From Gammaproteobacteria bacterium (lineage in GTDB: Bacteria > Pseudomonadota > Gammaproteobacteria > UBA4575): a DNA stretch of 64,000 bases. The notes beneath the pieces are model-generated. The model worked only from the letters and a program-made list of their open reading frames with translations, made no database searches and was not told the DNA's origin. Positions 11,733 to 22,158 of the stretch are shown here, one piece after another. The position numbers and the translations under genes were made by a program. The stretch spans positions 1 to 64,000 of the forward strand of contig JAWPMW010000001.1 of NCBI GenBank assembly GCA_033344735.1, given 5' to 3'. The first letter of the stretch is position 1. Each line of letters starts with the position of its first letter.

Positions 11733-11906
11733 ATGAGTAATGTTATCCCCTTTAAAAAGCCTCGCATCAAAAAACTTGGCTTATGTCAGCATGGACATCA
11801 TAAGTGGGCTGTTATCACTGATAATAAATTCGACACTAAAAAAGGTAAATTAGTGACAGTCTACAAGTGCTCTAATTGTGGCAAGCAAAAGATAAAAGCG
11901 CACTAA
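11733..11906 (+). CDS. 57-residue zinc-ribbon-like protein
   Basis: The frame ATGAGTAATGTTATC...CACTAA encodes 57 residues beginning MSNVIPFKKPRIKKLGLCQHGHHKW and ending YKCSNCGKQKIKAH when read as two motifs: a CQHGHH segment (Cys18, His20, His22) and a CSNCGK knuckle near residues 46-50. Together these could hold one zinc ion. The protein is very basic and could bind nucleic acid. It lies alone between a small membrane protein and gltB. No ribosome binding site is obvious, but the Cys/His pattern makes chance unlikely. Confidence 0.65.
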   Translation: MSNVIPFKKPRIKKLGLCQHGHHKWAVITDNKFDTKKGKLVTVYKCSNCGKQKIKAH

Positions 11907-12042
11907 TTCTTTGATTAATCGGGAGTAGTGGCTTATATTATTTGTGTAACTTACTGAATTTAATGAGATTAATCGTCTTTTCTAGTAGCCAGGCCTAATT
12001 CCAGTGTACGGTCTAAATCCACGTCTATCCCCTTATCCTAGC

Positions 12043-12072
12043 TTGCCACTGTAATCTGCACTGCATTATAAT
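12043..12072 (+). promoter_or_regulatory. Sigma70 promoter of gltBD
   Basis: TTGCCA (12043-12048) and a perfect TATAAT (12067-12072) are 18 bp apart, about 100 bp before gltB. The octamer TAATCTGC occurs twice at 17-bp spacing (12052-12059 and 12069-12076), the second overlapping the -10 box; this may be a tandem operator. Confidence 0.7.
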
Positions 12073-12171
12073 CTGCGGCCCTTTCAGCACATGGGCTGGA
12101 ACGGCTAAGTAGCGATTTTATAAAGAAATTCAGCTCGCCAAAATTAAAAATAACGTAAATGCGGAATCCAT

Positions 12172-15100
12172 ATGCAGAATAATTACCCGCCAGCACAAGG
12201 CCTTTATGACCCAGATTATGAACACGACTCGTGTGGTGTTGGTTTTGTTGCTGATATCAAAGGACGTAAGTCACATGCAATTGTTGAAAATGGCCTAACC
12301 ATACTAAAGAAGTTAGTGCACCGTGGTGCCTGTGGGTGTGAAGAAAATACCGGTGATGGCGTTGGTATTCTTATACAGATGCCGCATAAGTTTTTTTCGC
12401 GCGTGTGTATGGAAAGTAATATCGACTTACCAGAATATGGTCAATATGGTGCAGGTTTAGTATTTCTTCCAAACGATAAATCGCAATCCAAACAATGCCA
12501 AAAAATTATAGAAAATATTATTACCGAAGAAGGTCAAACAGTTTTAGGTTGGAGAGAAGTACCGACAGATGATTCTAGTTTAGGACCTACTGCTAAGTTA
12601 GGAGAGCCTAGCTTTAAGCAAATATTTATTGGTAAAGGACCTGATGCAAAAGATGAAGCTGCTTTTGAGCGCAAGTTGTTCGTCATACGTAAATTAGCTG
12701 AAAATGCTATTTGGAATTCAGACCTTTCTGAGTGTCATCATTTTTATATTCCTTCATTGTCGTATCGTACTTTTATTTATAAAGGCATGTTGACAGTATC
12801 TCAGCTCGAATTGATGTACCCGGATATTTTAGAGCCTGATTTTGAATCAGCCATAGCACTAGTGCATCAACGTTTTTCTACAAACACATTTCCCGCATGG
12901 AGATTGGCGCATCCGTTTAGATATGTTGCTCACAATGGAGAAATTAATACTGCGCGCGGCAATGCTAATTGGATGCGTGCAAGAGAATCACTATGTGAAT
13001 CAGAATTATTTGGTGATGATTTAAGGAAAATTTTCCCGATCTGCATTGAAGGTGGTAGTGACTCCGCAACTTTCGATAACGTTATGGAATTTCTACATAT
13101 GGGTGGAAGGCCGCTCCCGCATGCAATTTTAATGATGATTCCAGAGGCGTGGAGTGGGCATGAAATTATGTCGGCAGAACGTAAAGCATTCTATGAATAT
13201 CATGCATGCCTAATGGAGCCTTGGGATGGCCCTGCCTCGGTTGCATTTACCGATGGTGAAGTTATTGGCGCGGTGTTGGATCGAAATGGTTTACGACCAT
13301 CGCGTTATTATGTAACTAAAGATGACATGGTGGTAATGGCGTCAGAAGTTGGTGTTCTAGATATCCCGCCAGAAAATGTTTTGATCAAAGATCGTTTGCA
13401 CCCAGGCCGTATTTTCTTGGTCGATACCAATCAAGGTCGCATAATAGATGATGAGGAATTGAAGCAGCAGTTTGCAACAGAGCATCCTTATGCTGAATGG
13501 CTAGAGAAGCATTTAGTTGAAGTCGAAAAATTGCCTAATCCTAAACAGATTCATGGCACTGACAAAGAAACGTTGTTATTGCGTCAACAAGCGTTTGGTT
13601 ATACCCATGAAGATTTGCGTGTACTTATGGCGCCAAAAGCCGCCAAAGGTATGGAGCCTGTAGGTTCTATGGGAACAGATGCGGCATTAGCCGTGTTATC
13701 AAATAGATCACGTTTATTGTATGACTACTTCAAACAACTGTTTGCACAGGTGACTAATCCACCATTAGACGGCATTCGTGAAGAATTAGTTACTCAAGTT
13801 GCAGTAACAATTGGAGCAGAGAGAAATTTATTGAAGCCAGAGGCAGATAGTTGTCGGCAAATCAAATTAGCCTCGCCTGTATTAACGAATGAGGAATTGG
13901 CGCGTATACGTGACGTTGATTTACCAGGTTTGAAAACAGCAACTGTTTCTATTTTGTATCCTGTTGCTGAAGGTGGTAAAGGTTTAGATAAGGCATTACA
14001 AGTAGTCTGTAATCAGGTAGATGAAGCAATCGCTGGGGGTAATACAAATATCATTCTGTCTGATCGTGGTGTTGATCAAAATAATGCAGCAATACCAGCA
14101 TTACTTGCAACTGCGGGCGTCCACCATCATTTAATACGTAATGGTACGCGAACAAAGATAGGGTTAGTACTGGAGTCTGGTGAGCCACGTGAAGTCCATC
14201 ACTTCGCAGTATTAATTGGCTACGGTATCGGTGCTGTGAATCCGTATCTTGCATTTGAGTCTTTAGGAGACTTGATTGGAAAGGGCCATATTCCTGAGAT
14301 GGAGCATGACAAAGCAGTTAAGAATTTTATTAAGGGAGTTAATAAATCTCTAACTAAAATCATGGCGAAAATGGGTATTTCTACAGTACAGTCTTATCGT
14401 GGTGCTCAGGTGTTTGAAGCCATTGGTTTGAATAAAGAATTTGTTGATAAATATTTTACTTGGACCGCATCACGAATTGGCGGTATCGGTTTAGAAGAAG
14501 TTGCAGCAGAAGTGGCTGTGCATCATCACAATGCTTATCCTGTTCGTCCTTCAAAATCGCCAGATCTAGAATGGGGTGGAGAATATCAATGGCGACGTGA
14601 TGGTGAATATCACTTGTTTAATCCAGAGACTGTGTTCAAGTTGCAGCACGCAACTCGTACTGGTCAGTATAAAATTTTCAAGGAATATACCGACCGTGTA
14701 GACAATCAGAATGAGCACTTAGCAACGTTACGTGGTTTGTTCGAATTAAGTTCTGATAGAAAACCGATTCCTATTGAAGAAGTTGAGCCGATTGAAAATA
14801 TCATGAAGCGTTTTTCAACAGGTGCTATGTCATATGGTTCGATTAGTCAGGAAGCGCACGAGACATTAGCTATTGCGATGAATCGTATTGGCGGTCGTTC
14901 TAATACTGGTGAAGGTGGTGAGGACCCCGATCGTTTTACTCGAGATGAAAATGGTGACTTGCGACGTAGTGCTATTAAGCAAGTTGCGTCTGGTCGATTT
15001 GGAGTGACCAGTGAATACTTGGTAAACGCTGACGATATCCAAATTAAAATGGCACAAGGAGCAAAGCCAGGTGAGGGTGGTCAATTGCCTGGAACGAAAG

Positions 15101-16734
15101 TTTATCCGTGGGTGGCGAAAGTACGTCATTCAACTGCAGGCGTTGGACTTATTTCTCCTCCACCGCATCATGATATTTACTCGATTGAGGATCTTGCTCA
15201 ATTAATTTATGACTTGAAGAATTCAAACCCAGAAGCGCGTGTGCATGTCAAACTGGTCGCAGAAGTTGGCGTAGGTACAGTCGCAGCAGGTGTTGCCAAA
15301 GCGCACTCTGATGTTGTGCTTATTTCTGGTTATGATGGAGGTACTGGCGCTTCACCAATGAATTCATTAAAGCATGCAGGATTGCCGTGGGAATTAGGTG
15401 TGGCAGAAACTCAACAAGTACTAGTTCAGAATGGTTTGCGTGATCGTATAGTCGTTCAAACTGATGGACAGCTTAAGACCGGACGTGATGTGATTATTGC
15501 TGCATTGCTAGGTGCAGAAGAGTACGGATTCTCAACCGCTCCACTAGTGGTAATGGGTTGCATTATGATGCGTGTTTGTCACTTAAATACATGTCCCGTA
15601 GGTGTGGCGACACAAAACCCTGAGTTACGCAAAAAATTTGGCGGACAACCAGAGTTTGTAGAAAATTTCTTTAAGTTTATTGCGGATGAGGTGCGTGAAT
15701 ACATGGCGCAACTTGGCTTTCGTACTATTGATGAAATGATAGGCCAAGTTGAAGCCTTGAATACGAAGAAAGCAGTTGATCATTGGAAAGCTAAAGGCTT
15801 GGATTTTTCAGCAATACTTCATAAGCCAACACCACACGCCGGTACTGGTTTGTACTGTATGACTAAGCAAGATCACGGATTAGAGTTATCTTTAGATATG
15901 ACAGCGCTAGTGCCGCAATGTAAAGAGGCTATCGAAGAGCGCAAGTCAGTCGATATTATTTTGCCTGTACAGAATACTAACCGCAGTGTAGGTACTATTC
16001 TTGGTTACAACATTACAAAGCGTTATGGCAGCGAAGGTTTGCCTGAGGATACTGTAAGAGCACATTTTAATGGTTCTGCTGGTATGAGTTTTGGTGCTTT
16101 TGTTCCTAAAGGCGTCACCATGACTTTAGAGGGTGATGCTAATGATTATCTTGGTAAGGGTTTGTCCGGCGCTAAAATAGTCGTATTCCCATCTAAGCAT
16201 TCTAGTTTTGTGCCTGAAGAAAATATTATTGTAGGCAATGTTTGTTTATACGGTGCAACTTCAGGTGAAGCTTATATAAGAGGTATTGCTGGTGAGCGTT
16301 TTGCGGTTCGTAATAGCGGCGTTAACACAGTAGTTGAAGGTGTTGGTGACCATTGTTGTGAATATATGACTGGTGGGAATGTTGTTGTGATTGGTTCAAC
16401 TGGTAGGAACTTTGCAGCAGGTATGTCTGGCGGGGTTGCTTATGTATTAGAAGATAAAGAAAAGTTTGATATTAATTGTAATCAAAGCGATGTAGGTCTT
16501 GAGGATTTGGTTGAAGAGGAAGACATTGAATTGGTTAAAAGCATGTTAACAAAACATGTTGAGTACACGAAAAGTACTGTGGCTAAGAAGATCTTGGATG
16601 ATTGGTCTAGCTATCAAGGTCAATTTATAAAAGTTATGCCTCAGGATTACAAGCGTGTGCTAGAAGCTATAAAGCGTGCGAAAGCAGAAGGAACTTCGGT
16701 TGATGAGGCTGTAATGGAGGCTGCACATGGGTAA
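12172..16734 (+). CDS. gltB: Glutamate synthase (NADPH) large subunit
   Basis: A 1520-residue ferredoxin-like glutamine amidotransferase, the usual length for bacterial GltB. Glutamine is hydrolysed at the N-terminal domain, whose nucleophile is Cys21 (HDSCGVGF) after removal of a 20-residue propeptide. Ammonia is channelled to the FMN synthase domain (about 850-1200), where 2-oxoglutarate is aminated. The 3Fe-4S cysteines are in [17 protein letters not shown]. The C-terminal GXGXG beta-helix contains repeated glycine-rich strands (about 1270-1450). The stop overlaps gltD by 8 bp. The enzyme makes two glutamates from glutamine and 2-oxoglutarate. Codon use resembles the neighbours. Confidence 0.98.
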   Translation: MQNNYPPAQGLYDPDYEHDSCGVGFVADIKGRKSHAIVENGLTILKKLVHRGACGCEENTGDGVGILIQMPHKFFSRVCMESNIDLPEYGQYGAGLVFLPNDKSQSKQCQKIIENIITEEGQTVLGWREVPTDDSSLGPTAKLGEPSFKQIFIGKGPDAKDEAAFERKLFVIRKLAENAIWNSDLSECHHFYIPSLSYRTFIYKGMLTVSQLELMYPDILEPDFESAIALVHQRFSTNTFPAWRLAHPFRYVAHNGEINTARGNANWMRARESLCESELFGDDLRKIFPICIEGGSDSATFDNVMEFLHMGGRPLPHAILMMIPEAWSGHEIMSAERKAFYEYHACLMEPWDGPASVAFTDGEVIGAVLDRNGLRPSRYYVTKDDMVVMASEVGVLDIPPENVLIKDRLHPGRIFLVDTNQGRIIDDEELKQQFATEHPYAEWLEKHLVEVEKLPNPKQIHGTDKETLLLRQQAFGYTHEDLRVLMAPKAAKGMEPVGSMGTDAALAVLSNRSRLLYDYFKQLFAQVTNPPLDGIREELVTQVAVTIGAERNLLKPEADSCRQIKLASPVLTNEELARIRDVDLPGLKTATVSILYPVAEGGKGLDKALQVVCNQVDEAIAGGNTNIILSDRGVDQNNAAIPALLATAGVHHHLIRNGTRTKIGLVLESGEPREVHHFAVLIGYGIGAVNPYLAFESLGDLIGKGHIPEMEHDKAVKNFIKGVNKSLTKIMAKMGISTVQSYRGAQVFEAIGLNKEFVDKYFTWTASRIGGIGLEEVAAEVAVHHHNAYPVRPSKSPDLEWGGEYQWRRDGEYHLFNPETVFKLQHATRTGQYKIFKEYTDRVDNQNEHLATLRGLFELSSDRKPIPIEEVEPIENIMKRFSTGAMSYGSISQEAHETLAIAMNRIGGRSNTGEGGEDPDRFTRDENGDLRRSAIKQVASGRFGVTSEYLVNADDIQIKMAQGAKPGEGGQLPGTKVYPWVAKVRHSTAGVGLISPPPHHDIYSIEDLAQLIYDLKNSNPEARVHVKLVAEVGVGTVAAGVAKAHSDVVLISGYDGGTGASPMNSLKHAGLPWELGVAETQQVLVQNGLRDRIVVQTDGQLKTGRDVIIAALLGAEEYGFSTAPLVVMGCIMMRVCHLNTCPVGVATQNPELRKKFGGQPEFVENFFKFIADEVREYMAQLGFRTIDEMIGQVEALNTKKAVDHWKAKGLDFSAILHKPTPHAGTGLYCMTKQDHGLELSLDMTALVPQCKEAIEERKSVDIILPVQNTNRSVGTILGYNITKRYGSEGLPEDTVRAHFNGSAGMSFGAFVPKGVTMTLEGDANDYLGKGLSGAKIVVFPSKHSSFVPEENIIVGNVCLYGATSGEAYIRGIAGERFAVRNSGVNTVVEGVGDHCCEYMTGGNVVVIGSTGRNFAAGMSGGVAYVLEDKEKFDINCNQSDVGLEDLVEEEDIELVKSMLTKHVEYTKSTVAKKILDDWSSYQGQFIKVMPQDYKRVLEAIKRAKAEGTSVDEAVMEAAHG

Positions 16735-18187
16735 GGTTACAGGATTTATGGAAGTACGGCGTGGCAAACAACCGTATCGCGCTGTTGAGCAAAGATTGCT
16801 GGATTGGAATCAGGTCATGGCACCATGGCAGCCGGAGCCATTAAAAGAGCAGGCAGCGCGTTGCATGGATTGTGGAATTCCTTTTTGTCATCAGGGCTGC
16901 CCTTTGGGTAATTTGATTCCTGACTGGAACGATTTGGTTTATCGTGATCAGTGGGAGGCGGCTATACAACGGCTGCACGCGACCAATAATTTTCCAGAAT
17001 TTACTGGGACACTTTGTCCTGCACCTTGCGAAGGTTCATGTGTATTAGGTATTAATGATGATCCAGTGCATATTAAAGCAGTAGAACTTTCAATTGTTAA
17101 CAAAGCGTGGGAAAACGGTTGGATAAAGCCACAGATTGCTTCAGTAAAAACAGGGAAAAAAGTTGCTATTGTCGGTTCTGGTCCTGCAGGGATGGCGGCA
17201 TCACAACAACTGGCACGAGCGGGACATGATGTTACATTGTTTGAGCGTGATGATCGTATTGGCGGTTTAATGCGTTATGGAATTCCTGAATTTAAAATGG
17301 AAAAGAAAGTGCTTGATCGTCGAATGCAACAAATGCAAGCGGAAGGTGTGACGTTTAAAACCAATGCCCATGTTGGAAACAATATTTCTGTTGAAGAATT
17401 GAAAAAAGAATTTGATGCGTTAGTGCTTACTGGTGGAGCATGTGATCGACGCGATCTTCCTGCTGAAGGAAGAGAATTAAAAGGTATCTATCAGGCAATG
17501 GAATATTTGCCTATGCAAAATCGGCTTTGCGAGGGTGATGCTAAGCCAGACAATTTTATTGATGCTAAAGATAAACATGTTGTGATTATTGGTGGGGGTG
17601 ATACAGGTGCTGATTGTCTAGGCACTGCGAATCGTCAAGGTGCAAAGTCTGTGCACCAATTAGAAATTATGCCGAAACCTCCAGAGGGACGTTCACAAGA
17701 TAATCCGTGGCCGGAATGGCCGCGTATCTTTAGAACAGCGTCTGCACATGAAGAAGGTGTTGACCGTGTTTATTCTGTATCAACCAAGCGCTTTATTGAT
17801 GATGGAAATGGTAAATTAGAAGGATTGGAACTGGTCACAGTAGAAATGAAAAATGTTGATGGGCGTATGCAATTCGTTGAGGTTGAGGGTAGTAATAAAA
17901 TTCTACCATGCGACTTAGCATTTTTAGCAATGGGTTTTGTGGGTCCTGAAAAACCAGGAATGTTAGAGCAGCTGGGTGTTGAATTAGATTCACGTGGTAA
18001 TGTCATTGCAGACAAAAATTGGATGACAAGTGTTGATGGTGTCTTCACTGCTGGTGATATGCAACGAGGACAAAGTTTAATCGTATGGGCAATTTCAGAA
18101 GGAAGATCAGCAGCAAAAGGTGTGGATCAATACCTGATGGGATCTAGTGATCTGCCTTCGCCGGTTAATCCAATAAGTCTCTCATAA
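16727..18187 (+). CDS. gltD: Glutamate synthase (NADPH) small subunit
   Basis: A 486-residue flavoprotein that passes electrons from NADPH through FAD and two 4Fe-4S clusters to GltB. Cluster ligands are Cys46, 49, 54 and 58 ([13 protein letters not shown]) and Cys97, 101 and 105 (CPAPCEGSC). The FAD site is [13 protein letters not shown] (about residue 147) and the NADPH site is [15 protein letters not shown] (about 285). The FAD C-terminal motif is [11 protein letters not shown]. The ATG lies inside the end of gltB in another frame, so translation is probably coupled. Confidence 0.98.
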   Translation: MGKVTGFMEVRRGKQPYRAVEQRLLDWNQVMAPWQPEPLKEQAARCMDCGIPFCHQGCPLGNLIPDWNDLVYRDQWEAAIQRLHATNNFPEFTGTLCPAPCEGSCVLGINDDPVHIKAVELSIVNKAWENGWIKPQIASVKTGKKVAIVGSGPAGMAASQQLARAGHDVTLFERDDRIGGLMRYGIPEFKMEKKVLDRRMQQMQAEGVTFKTNAHVGNNISVEELKKEFDALVLTGGACDRRDLPAEGRELKGIYQAMEYLPMQNRLCEGDAKPDNFIDAKDKHVVIIGGGDTGADCLGTANRQGAKSVHQLEIMPKPPEGRSQDNPWPEWPRIFRTASAHEEGVDRVYSVSTKRFIDDGNGKLEGLELVTVEMKNVDGRMQFVEVEGSNKILPCDLAFLAMGFVGPEKPGMLEQLGVELDSRGNVIADKNWMTSVDGVFTAGDMQRGQSLIVWAISEGRSAAKGVDQYLMGSSDLPSPVNPISLS

Positions 18188-18355
18188 GGTTATAACGGCT
18201 ACTTTATTAGTGTGGCCGTAACACTTCCCTGCCAATTTAGTTGATCGTATAAGTTGTTGTTAAATATAACTAAATTAATCTTTATAATCTTTACATATTG
18301 ATTTCTACTCTGTTAATCGGTCGCTATTGTCGGCCAATAACAATAAGGGCCGTTT

Positions 18356-19351
18356 ATGCAGGAACCTCCAATTCCGGTAGATGAAGCATCTAGAATTTCT
18401 AGTTTAGTAAAGTTAGATGTCCTTGATACTTCTCCAGAAGAACGGTTTGATCGAATTACGCGGCTTGCTAAGCGCATGTTTGATGTCCCAATTGTGCTAA
18501 TAAGCCTGGTCGATACTAAACGTCAGTGGTTTAAGTCTAAGCAAGGCTTGGATGTTAGTGAAACATCTAGAAAAGCATCTTTTTGTGGACATGCTATTGC
18601 ATTGCCAGAAACCCAAGATCCTTCTAGTAGAATATTGGAAGTGCCAGATACATTTTTGGATGAGAGGTTTCATGATAATCCATTAGTGATAAGCGACCCT
18701 TATATCCGCTTCTACGCTGGTTTTGTATTAAAGTCTCATGACGACTATAAATTGGGGACGTTGTGTATTATCGATAAAAAGCCAAAAAAATTGAGTGATG
18801 CTGAGCGTATGGCACTGTTTGATTTTGGTATGCTTGCTCAAGATGCGTTGCAATCTCTTAGGTATGAAGATAAAGATATTCATACTGGTTTATATAATCG
18901 AAGAGGGTTTCTTTCGGTTGCTGACTATGTTTTGGAGGGTGCAGCTAAGCAAGAACTACATACAACGCTTATCTATATTAAAAAATTAAATTTTTTAGCA
19001 TTGGTCGAAGAATTTGGCAGCTTGGTTGAAAAAGAAATATTGGTGAATTTTGTCAATACACTGAAAGGTACTTTTAGATCTTCAGATATTGTAGCGCGTA
19101 TAGGTGATAATGAGTTCATTGTTTTAACTTCTCATAATCAATCATTTAATATCGAATCTGTATTAATGCAGCTAAGAGAAAAAATGCAAGTTGCGAATTG
19201 CAAGCTGCAAAATAATTTTCAGGCACAGTATAAAATAGGTAGTTTTAGTTTTGCGCCAGAATATTTTAAATCATCCGGCAGATTAATAGATTTAGTTGAT
19301 AAGAGAATGAATGAATCACTATACTCTGAATCATGTTCGTTAGTAGTTTGA
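18356..19351 (+). CDS. GAF domain protein with degenerate GGDEF domain
   Basis: 331 residues, cytosolic. The N-terminal GAF domain (about 20-165) has the same LDT-x-x-E...FD and LVDTKRQWFKSKQGLD signature as the GAF domain of the histidine kinase at 7192-8808. The C-terminal domain (about 175-325) is GGDEF-like (HTGLYNRRGF), but the active-site motif is GDNEF at 250-254 and the usual metal-binding Asp before it is replaced in YIKKLNFLALVEEFG. It is therefore unlikely to make c-di-GMP and may act as a sensor or effector. AAGGG precedes the ATG. It converges with the flavoprotein gene with 12 bp between stops. Confidence 0.85.
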   Translation: MQEPPIPVDEASRISSLVKLDVLDTSPEERFDRITRLAKRMFDVPIVLISLVDTKRQWFKSKQGLDVSETSRKASFCGHAIALPETQDPSSRILEVPDTFLDERFHDNPLVISDPYIRFYAGFVLKSHDDYKLGTLCIIDKKPKKLSDAERMALFDFGMLAQDALQSLRYEDKDIHTGLYNRRGFLSVADYVLEGAAKQELHTTLIYIKKLNFLALVEEFGSLVEKEILVNFVNTLKGTFRSSDIVARIGDNEFIVLTSHNQSFNIESVLMQLREKMQVANCKLQNNFQAQYKIGSFSFAPEYFKSSGRLIDLVDKRMNESLYSESCSLVV

Positions 19352-19363
19352 TAACCTTATTAT

Positions 19364-20584
19364 TTAGACATGTTCGCCTGCTGCAGCACCCGAAGCCCAT
19401 GCCCATTGAAAATTGAAACCTCCTAAGTGACCTGTTACATCTAATACTTCACCAATAAAATATAAGCCTTTTTGTTTGTTCGACTGCATTGTTTTTGAAG
19501 ATATTTCATTACAGTTTATACCGCCTAATGTGACTTCTGCAGTGCGGTACCCCTCAGAGCCATTGGGCTTGAATTGCCAGCAGTGAAATTGCGCGGCTAT
19601 ATTTTTTAAATCTGAATTTTTAAATTGATTGATTGCTTTGTTGGCGAATCCAAAGTCTGGAAACCATAGATCTAATAACACTTGTGCCATATTTTTTGAA
19701 ATAACCTTTGCGAGGATTGTTTTTAACTCGGATTTTGAGTTGGCGCATTTTCTTTCTTTAAGCATTTGCAATAAATTAATATTTGGTAATAAGTTGATTT
19801 CTATCTGGTCACCATCTTTCCAATATGAAGATATCTGCAAAATAGCTGGGCCACTTAATCCTCTATGAGTAAATAGTAAATTCTCTTTAAAGCTCATGTT
19901 GTTGCAAGATACATTAACAAGTAAAGAGCTACCGCTTAAGGTAGAGAGCTTGTCTAATGTGATTTTGTCTGCTGTAAAAGGGACAAGCGCGGCGCGTGTA
20001 GGTAAGACATCTAGCCCAAATTGTTGTGCAATTTTATAACCAAATCCTGTGGCGCCCATTTTTGGTATGGATAAACCACCAGTAGCTATGACTAAAGATT
20101 GGCAATTACTGAGACCTAAATTGGTTTTCACCTCAAAGCCATTGATTATCTTGTTTATATTGGTAACTTCGCAGCGGGTCCTGATTTTCACTTTAGATTT
20201 ATGACATTCATTTAAAAGCATTTCTAGGATGTCTTTAGACTTATTATCACAAAATAGTTGGCCTAATTTTTTTTCGTGGTATGGAATATTATGTTTATTA
20301 ACTAATGCTATGAAATCATGAGGCGAGTATCGTGATAAAGCGGACTTGCAGAAATCGGGGTTATTCGAAATGAAATTATTTGGTTCACAATAAATATTAG
20401 TGAAGTTGCAGCGCCCCCCGCCAGACATGAGAATTTTTTTGCCTACTTTATTAGCGTGATCTATGATTAAAACATCTCGTCCTCGTTGGCTTGCGATTAG
20501 AGCGCACATTAAACCAGCAGCACCTGCGCCGATAATAATTACGTCGACATTTATGGGTAAAGTGGTAGTGGACGAAATGATCAT
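19364..20584 (-). CDS. HI0933/YhiN-family FAD-dependent oxidoreductase
   Basis: 406 residues, the normal size of this family. The Rossmann FAD motif IIGAGAAGLMCALIASQRG is at the N-terminus, followed by KKILMSGGGRCNFTN (about 48-62), the family hallmark. The C-terminal part has VTLGGINCNEI and GLYFIGEVLDVTGHLGGFN, the second FAD-contacting stretch. The biochemical reaction of YhiN-like flavoproteins is not established. Cytosolic; no membrane segment. It is transcribed divergently from the tautomerase gene. Confidence 0.9.
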   Translation of the reverse strand: MIISSTTTLPINVDVIIIGAGAAGLMCALIASQRGRDVLIIDHANKVGKKILMSGGGRCNFTNIYCEPNNFISNNPDFCKSALSRYSPHDFIALVNKHNIPYHEKKLGQLFCDNKSKDILEMLLNECHKSKVKIRTRCEVTNINKIINGFEVKTNLGLSNCQSLVIATGGLSIPKMGATGFGYKIAQQFGLDVLPTRAALVPFTADKITLDKLSTLSGSSLLVNVSCNNMSFKENLLFTHRGLSGPAILQISSYWKDGDQIEINLLPNINLLQMLKERKCANSKSELKTILAKVISKNMAQVLLDLWFPDFGFANKAINQFKNSDLKNIAAQFHCWQFKPNGSEGYRTAEVTLGGINCNEISSKTMQSNKQKGLYFIGEVLDVTGHLGGFNFQWAWASGAAAGEHV

Positions 20585-20643
20585 TTAACTGGATTGTTTA
20601 AAGACATTAGACAGTCTATTACATCAAATTAGGAGTATGTAGC

Positions 20644-20847
20644 ATGCCTTATGTGAATATAAAAGTAACCCAGGAAGGGGTGACACAAGAGCAAAAGTCT
20701 CAACTTATAAAAGGTGCCACTGATTTGCTAGAGAATGTGTTGGGTAAGAATCCAGCAACTACTGTTGTAGTGATTGATGAAGTAAGCACTGATAATTGGG
20801 GAATTGCTGGAGAGCAAGTCACAGATCGCAGAAAGAAAGGGCTATAA
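20644..20847 (+). CDS. 4-oxalocrotonate tautomerase family protein
   Basis: A 67-residue protein with the tautomerase signature: Pro directly after the initiator Met (the catalytic N-terminal proline once Met is removed), PYVNIKVT, and VVVIDEV near residue 43. Family members are hexamers or trimers of dimers that isomerise unsaturated keto acids. No aromatic-degradation genes are nearby, so the substrate is unknown. AGGAG lies at good distance from the ATG. Confidence 0.9.
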   Translation: MPYVNIKVTQEGVTQEQKSQLIKGATDLLENVLGKNPATTVVVIDEVSTDNWGIAGEQVTDRRKKGL

Positions 20848-20859
20848 AGAGATCTGTTT

Positions 20860-21381
20860 TTATTGTTTGATTAGTAGACTTTTGATTGCTTCTTCAACGT
20901 CATGCTCAGTGAATTGTTTATTAGGATTGTCTCCAGTTAAACGATAACGCTCCTTCCCTTCACTATCATAGATTAGTACTGCAGGAATCCCGATAAGATT
21001 AATTTTTTCAAAAGCAACCATAAGATTTTCATCCATGCGATAGTGATCAAATTTTGCATTCATTGTGTGCAAGAAGGTATTTGCAGCAGATAATGATTCT
21101 GAGTCATCTCTATCATCTAAATTCATGCTAGCAAATACGACGTCATCATCATTGTAGCGATTGTGCATTTCCACCATTTCTGGAAATCTCTCTATGCAGC
21201 TTACGCACCACATCGCCCACATATCAACAACAACTACATTGGGAATATGCGATTCTAACTTAGCTGTCCATTGCTGATAATTTACTGGCTCCATCAAAGA
21301 GCTGTCGTCAGCGCTGAGTGTTGAAATACAGACAAACACTAATAGCGCTGCCGTGTTTGATAGCGTTGATTTAATTAACAT
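20860..21381 (-). CDS. Exported thioredoxin-like protein
   Basis: 173 residues with an N-terminal signal-like segment (about 1-23) and a thioredoxin fold. The redox motif is WCVSC (MWAMWCVSCIERF, about residues 57-69), and the cis-Pro appears in LIGIPAVLIYD. This resembles TlpA/DsbE-like periplasmic reductases. Its start overlaps the end of the upstream redoxin gene by 11 bp, so the two are likely an operon working on periplasmic thiols. Membrane-anchored or soluble periplasmic location cannot be separated. Confidence 0.85.
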   Translation of the reverse strand: MLIKSTLSNTAALLVFVCISTLSADDSSLMEPVNYQQWTAKLESHIPNVVVVDMWAMWCVSCIERFPEMVEMHNRYNDDDVVFASMNLDDRDDSESLSAANTFLHTMNAKFDHYRMDENLMVAFEKINLIGIPAVLIYDSEGKERYRLTGDNPNKQFTEHDVEEAIKSLLIKQ

Positions 21382-22003
21382 ATTTTACAGTGCATCCGTG
21401 CGCGCGTGTTTCAGATGGATTAACTTGCCCATTACTGAGTGTGGCTAGAATAGCATTTTCTACATAGAATTCAGTTGGTTCACCATTGATATGTTTTATG
21501 GTCCCATCTTTGTTCATTTTTGCTGGGGAGTTGTAAAGTGCCCCCGTGTAAATCAATTTGCGTTGTTTATTGAAAACAAAATATTCAGGTGTTCGAGTGG
21601 CACCTAATGCTCTTCCAAACGCTTGGCTTTCGTCATATAAATAATCAAAGTTATAGCCAACTTTTTGCGCATGTTTCACCATGGCGGGTAAGCGGTCGTC
21701 ATCACGATGGTTCATACTCAATCCAATAATACGAACGCTGTCATTGTTGAATTGTTGGCTAAGTGCAACAAGGCCGCTATCCATTCCTTTAACCCACGGG
21801 CAATGGTTAGCTAATGACACAAATACGAGAATGTCATCATTAAGTTGATCTGAAGAAATTGTGTTGCCTGAAATTGAAGGTAGGTTATTAAATTTAGGCA
21901 GATCATCGCCTATGTTGAGAATCGAGTTGTACTGGCCGGCAGAAACAAATGGCGCTAGCAGAAGAGATATTAGTATAAAGAGAGAGTGAGCTGTGATTTT
22001 CAT
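21371..22003 (-). CDS. Exported peroxiredoxin-like (AhpC/TSA) protein
   Basis: 210 residues beginning with a clear signal peptide (MKITAHSLFILISLLLAPFVSAG). The redoxin fold carries one early Cys in SLANHCPWVKGMD, at the place of the peroxidatic/thioredoxin Cys, and a distant Cys in HGCTVKYV at the C-terminus. The ATRTPEYFVFNKQ segment has the cis-Pro. The family includes thiol peroxidases of uncertain substrate. GAGGATC precedes the ATG. It is first in a two-gene operon with the thioredoxin-like gene. Confidence 0.82.
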   Translation of the reverse strand: MKITAHSLFILISLLLAPFVSAGQYNSILNIGDDLPKFNNLPSISGNTISSDQLNDDILVFVSLANHCPWVKGMDSGLVALSQQFNNDSVRIIGLSMNHRDDDRLPAMVKHAQKVGYNFDYLYDESQAFGRALGATRTPEYFVFNKQRKLIYTGALYNSPAKMNKDGTIKHINGEPTEFYVENAILATLSNGQVNPSETRAHGCTVKYVN

Positions 22004-22158
22004 ATTAGATCCTCAAATTTAATAGTGTAGACAAGTAGATTTGAAAGTGGTTTCTTGCCAACCTTATTTATTTTCTTTGGCAAGCGCTATCAAGAAAATG
22101 TTATCAGTTATAGAATGAATGATTAACATATAAATTTTAGTGAATTTTAAGTAATAGC

